Source: Trichobilharzia regenti
Taxonomy: Eukaryota; Platyhelminthes; Trematoda; Strigeidida; Schistosomatidae
Direction of reading: 5' to 3'
NCBI GenBank assembly: GCA_944472135.2
Contig: OX235264.1
Span: 94,994,319 to 95,058,318 of the forward strand
Length of the DNA stretch: 64,000 bases
The translations under genes were made by a program, and so were the position numbers. Under the pieces are notes generated by a model that was not told the DNA's origin, did not search any database, and saw only the letters and a list, made by a program, of their open reading frames with translations. Shown one piece after another: positions 11,330-23,667 of the stretch. Position 1 is the stretch's first letter. Every line of letters starts with the position of its first letter.

Positions 11330-13665
11330 TGTGAGCAGATAACACAAGACTTGATCTCATCATGGGTACAAAACCTATCGGAGAGATGAATTCAAATTCA
11401 GAACTCTTTGCCGACTTCTGCGCCTTCAACTAACTTGTGATTGGTGTCAGTGTATTCAAGCACAAATATATCCACAAGTCTACATTGGTGTCACTATATG
11501 GGCAAACCCAAAAAACCAAATTGACTTCATCTCAGTTTCAAGGAAGTCCAGGCGCAGCCTACTGAAAAAAATATTGAGAAGATGAGCAGACGTTGGCTCA
11601 GACCTCTATCTCGTACAAGGGACAATCCAAATCAAATTAAAAGCTTTCAGTGAAACAGGTGCTGGAGATAGACCACAAGCCAATTTCAACAATCAAAAAC
11701 TGAAGGACCAGGCTACAAAGGACATCTTCATTGCAAACATAAGGGAAAAAGCCAAGACACAAATCAACACTAGCGAAGATGTCGGTGTCGAAAAGCACTG
11801 GGACAACTGGAAAACGGTGTGGAATCAAACCTGCACGGAAGTTCTAGGCAGAAAGAAGAGACAGGACAAACAGTGGCTCACTACGGACACTTGGAAACTA
11901 ATAGAAGAAAGAAGGACAGTGAAACAATAGATAATCCAGCGCACCGACGAGCAACAGAAACAGGAGTTGAATGCTAGCTACAATACGCTGAGCAAAAGAG
12001 TAAAGAAGAGTGCCAGGGAAGACAAAAGAAAATATTATGGAACCATGGCAAACGAAGCAGAACAAGCTGCAGGTAAAGGAAACCTCGCCACACTCTACCA
12101 AACAACTAGGAACATATCGGGCAGAAGTTCGACACAGATTAAGCCAATAAAGGACGACAATGGAAAGTCAATCACCAAAGAGGTGGAGCAAAGAACACAC
12201 TGGGCTGAAAACTTCAAAAGACTTCTAAATCGACCGCCACCTACATACAACGCGCCCAACAATACCAACAACGGAAGCAGAACTACGAGTGAACATCGAC
12301 CCCCCGATGAACTCAGAGGTCCTGAATGCAATCAAGATGTTAAAAGCTGGAAAGGCAGCAGGACCAGATGGAATCTCAGCAGAAGCATTGAAAATGGACC
12401 CTGGATGCAGAAATCCGACCGGTACAAGCTGGATTCAGGAGAAACAAGTCATGCATTGATCAAATCGCCACACTACGGATCATCATTGAAAAAAACTTGG
12501 AATGGCAGTCACCCCTCTGTCTCAACTTCATCGACTTTGAAAAGGCCTTCGATAGCACAGCGTCGATCGAGAGGTGATTTGGCAACTACTTCGCTATTAC
12601 GGGCTGCCATCGACAATTATACATCTCATCCAACAATTATACGACAATGCTGCATGCCAAGTAATCCACAACGGGAAACTTACGGAAGCCTTCGAAGTGA
12701 GGACAGGAGTGAGGCAAGGCTGTCTATTATCGCCAATGATCTTCCTGATTGCAGTAGACCGGATAATGCGACAGACAACGGGCAATGAGGAAACAGGCAT
12801 AAAATGAACTCACACAAAAAACTCGGAGGATCTGGACTTCGTCGATGATATATGTCTGATTTCCCACAAACTGGAAGATATGTAAGTGAAAAGCAACAAG
12901 CTGGCAGAAGAAGCATGAAAGATAGGACTTCAAGTGAACATAGATAAACAAGAGGTGATGAAGATTCTTGGCCAACACCAACAGCAGCAACAACAACAGA
13001 CGACAGTCAGTAATAATGGGAAGAACCTGAAAGAAACAACTTCCTTTACCAACCTACGTAGGAAGCATAGTCGCAACTACAGGCGGACGGAATTGACGAA
13101 GATTTTAAAGCCAGAATCAGAAAAGCAAGACTAGCTTTCAATACTTTTAAGTCTGTGTGGAGGTCAACAGCACTCAGCATGAAAATGAAAATAAGATCCG
13201 GATTTTCAACCTTAATGTGAACTAAGTTCTACTCACTGCACGGATCAGAGATTTGACGCGTCATAAACAGCATCTCGAACAAATTTCAGACCTTCATTAA
13301 CAGTTGTCTTCGCTCAATACTCAAGATCAGATGACCAGAAAAGATCACCAACAAAGATCTCTGGGAGCGAACCAACCAGGAACCGATTGTGAAACAAATA
13401 GGCAGAAATAAATGTAGATGGATTGGCCACACGCTGAGGAAACCATCAAGTGACATCACTTGATAAGCCCTCGAGTGGAAACCGAAAAGGAAGCGGCGAG
13501 TTGGTCGTTAAAAATGACTTGGAAGACGTCATGTGAGGAGGGGAAGAAAGCATGTGGGCAGACTTGGAGCGGAGTGAAAAAGTTGGTAGAAAACCGAAGG
13601 CGCAGCTGAAGCCCTCTGTTCCTCTAGGAATTAAAGGATATCATAATAATAAATAATATTTGCAA
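11330..13665 (+). mobile_element. RTE2-H: 5'-truncated, decayed RTE2 copy splitting IR2 left arm
   Basis: Collinear with the near-intact RTE2 from about 56720 to its 3' end at 59240, including the closing tgttcctctagga and the ATA-rich tail (13617-13660). Many frameshifts and stops; the longest piece (11967-12788) covers the linker and the start of RT (KAGKAAGPDG at about 12340), and [10 protein letters not shown] is recognisable near 12700. Sequence on both sides (to 11325 and from 13666) is continuous in the right arm of IR2 at 15005-15200. The right arm is therefore the empty site, apart from about 25 bases of local loss or divergence. Confidence 0.85.
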
Positions 13666-13850
13666 TTCACAACACAATTTATGATTTCATCATTCCGTTC
13701 ATCCGTTTATGTGTGCCCAATATCTGACGAAGCAGATTGTGATTAATAAATCATAAGTTGCTCTCTTCGCCGCCAGGCGACTACAAAATCTCACTCGTTC
13801 CCACCTGCTGCTATTCAATTTTTTGGTGATACCATATTACATATGAGTCA
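13666..13850 (+). repeat. Inverted repeat IR2, left arm (inner part)
   Basis: Resumes the IR2 match after the RTE2-H insertion. It pairs with about 14990-15170, sharing a block around cccacctgctgctattcaa (13800 region, inverted at 15010). The palindrome centre (13850-14985) is unique to the inside. Confidence 0.75.
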
Positions 13851-14370
13851 TCACTTTAGTCCATATGTATACTCGCCTTCCCACTCCCTGTCGTCAATTG
13901 CAAGATTCAGGTCACAACGTAGAAAATCGTCAGCGCTAGTCGTACGCATATCCTTACTTCATAAGCTTCAATGCTTTTCATTATAGAAATCACTTTGTAT
14001 TTGACGTTGTAAACGTGCTATTGAATAGGTTCATTGGCTTGTTTGGTGAACTCGGAATTGTTGAAGTAGTTCCAATATTACTTCGTCGTCTACGGCTTCC
14101 TGGTAGCCGATGGATTTGATGTAGACGGTTGACTTGCATTCACTTATCTTTCTCCGATTGACGCGTATCGTCGCGAGCTGATCGGCGCATGGTTCAACTC
14201 TCCAGAATCCAGCTTGTTTCTGGTGGCGTTTCGCAGTCACAGCATCTATCGGTTTTGTGTAAATGAGTTCGTATTTCACTTGGAGTGGAGAGGTCTGAGA
14301 TCCTGCACAAGTTCTTGCATAGGCACGTGTCCATGTCTATGTGAATTTGATTATATGTAGTTTCTACTAA
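13669..14370 (+). repeat. Direct repeat V, copy 1
   Basis: Almost base-for-base the same as 18225-18920 (one clear change, gtacgc/cacacgc near 13944). Related, more diverged sequence is at 35060-35290 and 53480-53705. Contains the minus-strand frame described at 14031-14279. Confidence 0.85.
14031..14279 (-). other. Repeat-borne open frame of unknown status (82 codons)
   Basis: A minus-strand frame with a VEPCADQLATIRVNRRK block followed by CKSTVYIKSIGY and ILELLQQFRVH. It is identical at 18577-18825. The older copies at about 35090-35290 and 53500-53705 keep the pattern (VESCSHKFATIHVN..., KSTVYLKFIGY) but contain a stop after IGY. The protein-level pattern across diverged copies suggests it once coded, perhaps in a transposon or host gene fragment. 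I recognise no family and do not call it a gene. Confidence 0.35.
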
Positions 14371-14479
14371 TCGATAGAAAAATATCTCTCCGAGAGAATG
14401 TAGCTACAAATTCCATCTTGTTCCATGGTACCAGACGGAGTACATGTCTCCATCATTGTCTCAGTGTTCAGTATTATAT

Positions 14480-14985
14480 TTCAACTCATTTATTTCAATA
14501 ACCAATTGACTTACTAACCATCTGACTTACTAACCAACTGTCTTATCAACTATTACCTGTGCATCTGGTGCAGTTTTGCTAGTGACAGAGTGGGTGTTTG
14601 GGTGACTCCGCCTGTTAGCAAGTGATTTCCATTTGAGACGTTCTTCCTGCTTATCAAATGTTCTTGGAGGATTTCTAAGTTGTTAAAATCAAATTGGTGG
14701 TCTGATTTCACAGCATAGTTGATACTTTCTCAGGTCTCCTGGTTGCGTTGGCTTCCATGCTGGACGAAATCAGACTCCATTTGTTCAATTCATCTCTTCT
14801 TGATTTCTACCGAGGTTTGTTCGATACATCTTGTGTCACATTTTGGTTACTTAAGGTTACAGACATACACAGTGAGGCCATTGGAATAGACTCATTCCCC
14901 TAAACAGGGTTGCATTTCACTCTGTCTGAGCTTTACGAAAGGAAAGTCTGATACAGCGTTTATTGACTTCTCTACTAATCTGAGC
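14480..14985 (+). repeat. Direct repeat V, 3' part, copy 1
   Basis: Matches 18930-19415 at visibly lower identity than the first part of V. Shared landmarks are ccatttgagacgttcttcc and ggttacagacatacacagtg. About 110 bases (14370-14480) are present here and absent in the second copy. Confidence 0.7.
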
Positions 14986-14989
14986 ATAT

Positions 14990-16740
14990 GTAATATGTTA
15001 TCACCAAAAAGTTGAATAGCAGCAGGTGGGAACGACTGTGTTTAGGTAGGAGGCTGGCGGCGAAGAGAGCAAATTATGATTTATTAATCACAATCTGCTT
15101 CGTCAGATATTGGGCACACATAAACGGATAAACGGAATGATGAAATCATAAATTGTGTTGTGAATTACAAGTAAGGTACTTCGATTCAGTGCAAAGAGAA
15201 ATAGAAATTATTCGGTCATCACACGACATGTCCTTGATGGTCGTCGTTGTCAAATCAATAAGAGAAAGATTCGCATGATTTTGATTCATGCGAAACAGCC
15301 GTCTCCTATCGAAATCACTACAAATCACTATCTCAATTGGTTTTCCTGATTTCAGGTAGACTGGATAATGCGACAAACAGTGGTGGGCGGGATAGACACA
15401 GGAAAGAAACGGAGCTACACAAAAGTTGGTGTGGGCTTTGCCGATGACATTTCTCTGATTTCTCACAAACTGGAAGATGACAAGTAAAAAGCAGCATACA
15501 AGGATGGCAGGAATCCAGGTGAACATAAAATAGACAGAGATGATGAAGATTCCTGGCCAACAGCAACAGCAACAAAAACAGACGACAATCAGCATAAATG
15601 GGAGAAACCTGAAAGAAGCGACCTCCTTCACCCGTCTACCAACCGACCTGAAAAGCATTGTTCAAACTACTGGCGGACAGAAATGAGGAGTATATCAAAT
15701 CAAGGATCGGGAAGGCAAGTCAAGCTTTCACTTCTCTCAAATCTGTGTGGAAATCGACAGCACTCAGGATGAATAATGAGATCCGGATTATCGACTCGAA
15801 TGTGAATTCAGTGCTAATTTATGGATCAGAGATTTGGCGTGTCATGAGGAGCACCTCAAACAAACTACAGACTCCAATGTGAAGAAGAGATATGAGTTGT
15901 GGGTAGACTGGAAGCCTACTGGAAATGTTGACAGAGAACCGAACGCGGTGGAGACGTGCACCTGAAGCCCAACTTTCCGATAACAAAAAGATAGAGACAA
16001 TACTAATGATAATATGTGATGACAGAAACACAATCACTGGGCTACCACATCCAGTCAAATGACTGTGATCGGCTTCTCTTAACATCTATCTTGTTTGTAA
16101 AGGTGAAAATCAAATAAAACTAATTGCTGACACGATAATGATAACGCATATTTCTCACTGATAACAGTAATTAACACATATCATGCCTTTTATGTTTGTG
16201 AGACAGTAGATTTTGTGTGATTTTCAGTAATGTCATCAGGTCAGCCTGACTCAACACACCTGGTTATCTGGTGGAAGCCAAAATTTGTGAATTCCGTCAG
16301 TGGGTAGTTTTGTCTGTGTGAATCGATGAGTTGTTCAGTCCAGATATTCACATAATATTTCATTGACTTTATCTTTACTTGTAATTCATGATGATGATGA
16401 TGTCAGTCTGCACACAGTCTGTCTTCCTGACTTCCTCTCCTCATTGTGCACTTCAGTGTTCAGAGAATGCATCCCTCTTCTCGAATTTTGGTCTCCCATT
16501 CCTCTCTTTCTCTCTGTCTTGATTTCCCAGCTTCATTGACGAGAGATTGAATTCACATACGAATTATGTGACCAACTTGAATCGCTTGTCACGAATCACG
16601 CGACGAGTCTCTCCATCACATACAGGCTGTGATGTTACTCTCATAAGGAAAACACTAAATGGAGGGGGAAATAGTGTTGAGTTCTTGCAGTGACATTATT
16701 TTCTCGCAACGCTATCAACGAATTATTATTACAACTCTCC
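14990..16740 (-). repeat. Inverted repeat IR2, right arm
   Basis: Reverse complement of the left arm pieces 9775-11325 and 13666-13850, without the 2.3-kb RTE2-H insertion. The last 107 bases (16634-16740) equal bases 1-107 of the window, linking IR2 to the IR1 unit. Confidence 0.9.
15325..15895 (+). pseudogene. RTE2 reverse transcriptase C-terminal fragment inside IR2 right arm
   Basis: Mirror of 10640-11170. The plus strand reads IKSRIGKASQAFTSLKSVW near 15690 and VLIYGSEIWRV near 15810, with upstream CAACAGCAACAGCAACA. Truncated at both ends and frame-broken. Confidence 0.8.
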
Positions 16741-16748
16741 TTCGGAGA

Positions 16749-17575
16749 CTGTGTTCTTGAATGCAATCTCCGATAATAATCGTCGTCGTTGATGTGAGGA
16801 TGTTGTGAATTCAGGAATTTCGCCTACAGCCAGATCGTCGTTCACAACGCCTTATCACGAATGAACATGGAGAATGATACTCAGAGTACTTTTCCATACG
16901 AACAGTGAAAATCCGTATTCTATCCCAAGAGTAACCCGAATATCCCTCATAAACATGTGCACCACAAAAATACCATAAATACTTGTAAGTGTAGCTGATA
17001 AACTGTAAACAGGCAGGTAGTTGTGCAGAGGGCTACTCGTGTGTAATAATTCATTTAGTCGTCCTACTGGAGGTGTGGTGAATTTCGGCCACACAATCCA
17101 CAACATCGCAGAAAATGTGATGAAACTATATGTGTGATTGCACTCTGTCAGAAATCTAGCTTGCGAAATCCGCGATTTTATTTGAGAATTGTTCGTTATT
17201 CTGCATATATTTCGCGAATTCGAATACTGAGAACTATCACTGTCTAATGTCTCTCTCCTAGTAGTATTCAGATTATTTAATACTGAGCCGTCGCGTGTTT
17301 AATCCTGTTTTGTGTGACGACATTTTTGGCTAGGATGTAGTGAGAATAACCAGGCGACTACTATTCTTATATTTTCCAGTTCCCGAAACTGCATGAAAAG
17401 GAGACTTTTCTTCCCAACGAAGATACTATGAATACTGGAGGGCACGATATTCATAGAGCGATAAGAAATCGACGTCTTTCCTGTCTGGCCCCTACCCAGT
17501 GTTATCCATGAGCGTGAAATGTCCGTCCAAATGTTTTCTAGGCAAAATTGTAATAATTCGTTGATATCGTTGCGT
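16749..17575 (-). repeat. Third, diverged copy of the IR1 arm unit
   Basis: Same orientation as 8905-9805. The first 550 bases are very similar and the part after 17310 is clearly diverged. It ends at gttgcg (17570-17575), where an RTE2 fragment begins. Confidence 0.8.
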
Positions 17576-18050
17576 ATCTCATTATCCATCCTGAGTCCTG
17601 CTGACTTCCACACAAACTTGAGTGAAGTGAAAGCTTGACTCGATTTCCCTATCCGTGATTTCATATCCTCCTCAGTTTCGTGCACCAGTAGTTGAAACGT
17701 TGCTTTTCGTTTCGGTTGGTAGACAGGTGAAAGTGGTCGCTTCCTTCAGAGTTCTCCTATTTATGCTGATTGTCGTCTCTTTTTGTTGTTGTTGCTGTTG
17801 GCCAGGAATCTCCATCCTCTCTGTCTATATTATGTGAACATAAGCCCATGTCTTCCTTGTATTTTGTTTCTGCCAACTTGTTACTTTTTACTTGCACATC
17901 ATCCAGTTTGTGAGAAATCAGACAAGTATCATCGGCGAAGTAGAGTCCAACATTTTGTATGGCTCCGTTTCAGTTGCGTGTCTATGCTGCTCACCACTGT
18001 TTGTCGCATTATCCAGTCTACCCGAAATCAGGGATACCAAATGAGATATT
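17576..18050 (-). pseudogene. RTE2 fragment (RT C-terminal region)
   Basis: The minus strand reads MKSRIGKSSQAFTSLKFVW near 17600-17660, then the decayed NGR and glutamine-run region toward 18020. It is the same segment as in the IR2 arms but more diverged. The following 18060-18215 is an inverted match to 15180-15325, so the fragment was part of the same larger unit. Confidence 0.75.
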
Positions 18051-18214
18051 GATTTGTAGTGATTTCGATAGGAGACGGCTGCTTCACATGAAACATAATC
18101 ATTCGAATCCTACTCTCATTGATTAGACAACGATGACCATCAACGACACGTCTTGTGACGACCGAATAATTTCTATTTCTCTTTTCACTGAATCAAAGTA
18201 CCCTACTTGTAATT

Positions 18215-19415
18215 CACAACGCAGGTTATGATTTCATCATTCCGTTCATCCGTTTATGTGTGCCCAATATCTGACGAAGCAGATTGTGATTAATAAATCA
18301 TAAGTTGCTCTCTTCGCCGCCAGGCGACTACAAAACTCACTCGTTCCCACCTGCTGCTATTCAATTTTTTGGTGATACCATATTACATATGAGTCATCAC
18401 TTTAGTCCATATGTATACTCGCCTTCCCACTCCCTGTCGTCAATTGCAAGATTCAGGTCACAACGTAGAAAATCGTCAGCGCTAGTCACACGCATATCCT
18501 TACTTCATAAGCTTCAATGCTTTTCATTATAGAAATCACTTTGTATTTGACGTTGTAAACGTGCTATTGAATAGGTTCATTGGCTTGTTTGGTGAACTCG
18601 GAATTGTTGAAGTAGTTCCAATATTACTTCGTCGTCTACGGCTTCCTGGTAGCCGATGGATTTGATGTAGACGGTTGACTTGCATTCACTTATCTTTCTC
18701 CGATTGACGCGTATCGTCGCGAGCTGATCGGCGCATGGTTCAACTCTCCAGAATCCAGCTTGTTTCTGGTGGCGTTTCGCAGTCACAGCATCTATCGGTT
18801 TTGTGTAAATGAGTTCGTATTTCACTTGGAGTGGAGAGGTCTGAGATCCTGCACAAGTTCTTGCATAGGCACGTGTCCATGTCTATGTGAATTTGATTAT
18901 ATGTAGTTTCTTCTGATCGATAGAAAAATTTATTTCAATAACCAATTGACTAACTAATCAACTGACTCATCAACTATTAACTGTGCACCTGGATATGTCT
19001 CGTTAGTAACTGAGTCGGTGTTTTAGTGACTCCGACTTCTTCGCAACCGATTTCCATTTGAGACGTTCTTCCCGATTATAAAATGTTCTTGGAGGATTTG
19101 TGTGTTGTTAAAGTCAAATCGGCGGTCTGGTTTCACAGAATTGTTGATACTTTTTCAGGATTCCTGGTTTCGCTGGCTTCCATGCTGGGCGAAATCAGAC
19201 TCCATGATGTTCAATTCTTCTCTTCTGGATTTCTACCGAGGTTCATCCGATGCATCTTGTGTCACATTTCAGTTATTTAAGGTTACAGACATACACAGTG
19301 AGGCCATTGGAATACTCTAATTCACCTGAACGGGGTTGCGTTTCACTGTGTCTGAGCTCACCGAAGGAAAGTCTGATACAGCGTTTATTGACTTCTTTTC
19401 TAATCTAGTCTCACG
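18215..19415 (+). repeat. Direct repeat V, copy 2
   Basis: Partner of 13669-14370 (nearly identical) and 14480-14985 (more diverged). Carries the same 82-codon minus-strand frame at 18577-18825. Confidence 0.85.
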
Positions 19416-19419
19416 TATT

Positions 19420-19970
19420 TGATATGTCTGAGATGGCAACTGTTGACGTTTATGTCTACGAAATTCCTATTCGCCATGCACATTACTGGTATCCACCTGG
19501 GTGATGAAAACATTCACAGAGTCATTTATCTTCGGAAACAGGCTAATATTCGACATTGCTTTTTGTGCCTTCCTTCCTTTTCTAAGGAGTGAGCTTCTCC
19601 GAGAATACTTGAGATAACTGATATCTTTGAATTAATGTTGTGTGATGATCCCAGATCGAGATATTTGCTTGAGTGTGATTGGCTTTGTATATTGCTTGCT
19701 TTCTCCTAACTGTGCAGTCTAGAATGCGTAAGTCGACATATACCCACTCTCTTCACAAAGTCAATAAAACCGTTTGAGATTGATTCGTCACTTACACAAT
19801 GAATGCGTCTAAGTAGAATTGTGGACTTCCATTCGTGAAGCAGTTCACAATAATGAGAACATGCGATGAGTGCTTATTTATCGATTTTTCAAAGTGACGA
19901 AGACAGCTGAATATTGATATACTCAAGACACACACGATGGTATCCGCTTAATTATCAATGTGAGATAATG
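19420..19970 (+). repeat. Dispersed repeat shared with 37700-38250
   Basis: Diverged but collinear match. Shared landmarks are ggctaatatt, gaagatcccgaaccgaaatatt versus gatgatcccagatcgagatatt, cagtctagaatg, and aagcagttcacaat. No coding frame is kept between the copies. Confidence 0.55.
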
Positions 19971-19978
19971 AGGATGTG

Positions 19979-20167
19979 CGTCGGGGGCACAGTGGTTAGG
20001 AATCTCACCAATCATGCACGTGGTACGGGATTCGATCCCCTGCCAATGCACACCTGATATCTATGGTCGGCCTGCATAATTTAGGCCACCGATATCACAT
20101 GCTGAAAATTCCATACCTGTACCGCAATATACGGTGTGGAATCAAGCTATAATCAGAAAAACAAAAA
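19979..20167 (+). mobile_element. tRNA-derived SINE, forward copy
   Basis: Starts with a tRNA-like head. A box-A-like ggcacagtggttagg (19986-20000) and a box-B-like ggattcgatcc (20028-20038) stand in the right order and spacing for an internal RNA polymerase III promoter. A tRNA-unrelated body (gatatctatggtcggcctg) and an A-rich tail (aaaaacaaaaa, 20157-20167) follow. Two inverted copies, 28948-29131 and 47979-48172, share head and body. The cloverleaf is degenerate, so this is not a tRNA gene. Confidence 0.75.
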
Positions 20168-20169
20168 GG

Positions 20170-22300
20170 TGTTGACGAATGAAGCTGACAAGGATAGCCA
20201 TTAGATTTCCTATCCTATCAATAGTAGGATTTCAGGTGTGTGAGGCAGTAGATATGCATGTGATCGTTTGATTAACACGGTGGAATTCTGGATGTTCCCT
20301 CGCCATCTTCTCAACTCCCAGGAACATAAAACACCTCATGGAAACTGACTTCCATCCACATACACACGTGATATCCTGTCAACGGAATATGATTTATTGT
20401 CTTCATGAGTTGGCTGATTCAACACTGCTAAACTGAACTCATGCCGAAGAACTGTGATTGGGTAAGTAAATAAGCGTACGTACATTGTGATGGGGCTAAC
20501 AGAATTCGAATGGATGAAATGAAAGGCGAACTGAAAGCGCCCTACCAGTCACTCGATCAGTTAAACAATGAATTTATCTAAGTAACGAACAAACATATAT
20601 TGAGGATGACTTGAAATGCAAGGGGTCTACAAGATCAAGCCGAAAGCCTCCACAGGATTTAGAGACAGTAATGTCAGAAGTTCAACGCACAGAAATTGAA
20701 AGACTCAGCCCGTCATCACCGCAACCATTAAGAAATCAGTAACAGAAATCGATCAAAGTGAATGACGAAACCAGCCTGGAAATAAACCTTGGGATGAGAA
20801 CAGGTTGGGCAGACGAAATGAACCCAAATAATCTCCATCTCGTTGAGGAATAATCTCGATTGCCGTTCGGGAAGGAATGAGAAGACTCACAGCTCAGTGG
20901 AAGTTTCAGCGAATCCGTGACCTCTGGTAGGCACAGAGGAGACAGAAGTGATGGTGGTGATGCTCAATCAGCAACAACAACAACCAGCACCAGTCACCAT
21001 CTGGCTGAGAAATACCCGAGCGTCGGTCTCCTCTTGCGACTTGCTGTCGGATGATTAGATAGCGTGAAGGGCAACAGGCGAATAACAATGATTCCTGCCA
21101 ACGAACGTGGTAACCAAGCATGCACTATCCGGAAAGTGAATTGAGACTGAACAAACGTATACTGAGAGGATCTCTGAGTGATATCAGACGTCATGCAGTC
21201 GTGTAGAAATATAGTGGTTAGTGACGAGATGGATGCGTGTGAATGACATATTATGATTCAAGTGTGAACAGAAAATGACAAATTGTGGATAATTGTGGAG
21301 GCAGTTAAAAAGGACGGGAAAGAAGGGAGTGAAGGTGAAATGTTCTCTTGAAACTTTATGTTTCATTTCTCGATATGCAAACACGGGAATAGAGGGGAGT
21401 AGGAGTCTCAGTAATGCAGGATTAGTAATATAGTCGCCCAATGAACATGGAATTGTTTAGTGTGCAAAGAAGCCTATACGTCTAGAGATGATGTGTACTA
21501 TCTTTACTTCATTTCACTTTCAATTATTATTCGGTATTAGTAGTACTCCAACTGATTCCCTTCACCACGCCACCACAATCTTCTATTTTTGTTAACTTGC
21601 TGTTTGAATTAGTTTACTTGAGAAGAATTTGAGCATTATTCTGGTGAGATCAGCGCTCATTATATTTAGCCGCACCTGTAGGATTCAGACTTATGCTCTC
21701 AGTGCAAGCCTCTATTCTTCCCCATCCTTAAACAGATTTTACGATTTGCACATGTCATACAGTTTGTAAGATTATAACTGGTAGCATTATGTTGAACTAC
21801 TAATAGTGACAGACATCTAAATCTGTGCTGTCAATATTTTAGTTGGCCTCTAGTTAGTCAAGCATTCCTTATCACAATCTCAGTCTCAATCCGAATTCGA
21901 TGTACGTGTATTTTTCAGCTGTGTGTCACTGATATACTCACATTACAATGACTCAATAATCCAGAATATTTTGTTAAAGAAATCAGGATTTTTACCTCGA
22001 CCAGTACTCATCTTATTCAACTTTCACAGACAACTAGGAATGTAACGCATTATTATATGTCTATTGGATATATGGCATTGTACAGTAGCATGATTTACTT
22101 GGAGACACTTTTGGTGCACATTCTATTGTTCATTAGTACACCATATTGTCACCAGACAACTGCTGAAGTCAATCTACTCCTCCCACCTGACAAATATTCG
22201 ATCACTTCTATTGCAGTTTTTCATCATTTGAGAAATATGTTGTAGGAGTTCAAATAATATCCCCTCCATTTTGTTGTTCATATTTCAGAGCTACATTCTT
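20170..22300. other. Unassigned stretch
   Basis: About 2.1 kb with no recognisable gene, RNA or transposon. Weak similarity of 20170-20230 to 38405-38465 suggests the repeat interrupted by the SINE continues. Open frames are short and without protein character. Confidence 0.4.
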
Positions 22301-22324
22301 CTGAAACCACTGTGTAAATCTAGT

Positions 22325-22515
22325 GCAATGAGTATCAGAAACAAGATCCGGATATTGAAAACTGGTCTGAAATCAGTGCTTCACTATGTATCAGATAGTT
22401 GAGGCATGCGTCATGGAAAGAATTTTCAACAGCCTGTTGACTTCCATCAACAGCATTCATAGCAACATAGTGAATTTCAGATGGTGAGAAAGGACAAGCA
22501 GCTGTGAGTACTGAC
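22325..22515 (+). pseudogene. RTE2 remnant (RT C-terminal region)
   Basis: The plus strand reads MSIRNKIRILKTGLKSVL then decayed sequence. It corresponds to [21 protein letters not shown] in the near-intact RTE2 (about 58745-58805). Short, with stops. Confidence 0.65.
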
Positions 22516-22829
22516 TGAAGATGGAAGCCATATCTGATGTAGGATTATTATTCTCTTCGATTTTATATATTATTATTTTATGTATATTCCCTAGTGTTGA
22601 GAACACAACAAACGGCTCCGGTAGCACATCTTCCTTTCATCCTGTTCCCAAATGTCCTGTTGAATTGACCTCACGATAGTACAAAGGCTTTGATATCCTC
22701 CTCAAAAGATCTCGTCAATGCCACCCTTGAACTCACCAGTTATATGTGTGATGCCATTAAATTGTCTCCAGTAATTCTGTGATTCCCCAAATGCATTTGT
22801 TGAGTGACGAGTTGTTTGTCAGGCATACG

Positions 22830-23080
22830 TGATTAGGCTTTCTGGTCATCTGGTCCTGAATATGGAGAGAAAGAATATGTTGATAAAAGACCTAGGTGTG
22901 TGGAAAGTGCTATTCATGTTACACACACCAAATCTGAGGCATACAGAAGTACTGATTTCTCATCACAGTTATAATGGGCGATTTGTGCGTATTACCAACT
23001 GCAGGAGGTTTCCACATTGGTTTCAGACTAATGAAGATCTGTCTCGCCTTCACGATCCTGATGTACAATTATTATGATTA
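22830..23080 (-). pseudogene. RTE2 remnant, minus strand
   Basis: Nucleotide match to the 3' part of RTE2 (compare 55425-55680): ttctggtcatctggtcctgaatatgg here versus the tctggccatctgatcttgag region near 55427. Relics of the same segment can be traced at 28590-28700 and 34545-34640. All are decayed. Confidence 0.55.
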
Positions 23081-23667
23081 TTCATCTCATTATATATTAT
23101 TTTGCTCTCAAATACACGTAAAAGATACTTCCTGTATGAGAGTAGGATTAACTTCAACGCTGCGCAAGGGTTAGAGATGATATTCGGTTTTCCAGACTGA
23201 ACAGGGTGGAGAGGGAATTCGAACCCTGCATCTGCTGACTAAGTGTCGAGGGAAGCAAACTACTTGACATCCTCATTCATTCCACCTGCAGTTGAAATGA
23301 AGCTGCCTACATAAGTGGAAGAAGTGACTACCTTCAGATGTCTGTGGTTGCTGGAGATCGTTGCTTGACTTTGGGGACAACAAGTTGGCACTGATGAATC
23401 GTTTTTATTCATATGATGGAATTAGAAGGCATATTTGATAGCAGGAGCCTAGGGTGGTTAATGTCGACTGGACATTACTCACAGTATATTGCATTTTATT
23501 CGTGTGGAATTGTCGTCCAGTTCGTTAAATCCAGCTAATTTCATGTGCGCGTTATTCTGAACGATGGAGGCAGCAGTATGTTTTGGAGCCAATTGAGGGT
23601 GAGAAGGTTTCATGACTTGGGAAGCACTTCAATGTGGATCCAAAAATATCGAGATTTACAAGGGAGA

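Noticed and set aside
12574..12807. Separate gene with an RT-like GVRQGC motif
   Set aside because: It is one frame of the decayed RTE2-H copy, not a gene of its own.
19979..20167. Possible tRNA gene
   Set aside because: Box A and B are present, but the acceptor and anticodon stems do not pair, and a conserved non-tRNA body with an A-rich tail follows. It is a SINE.
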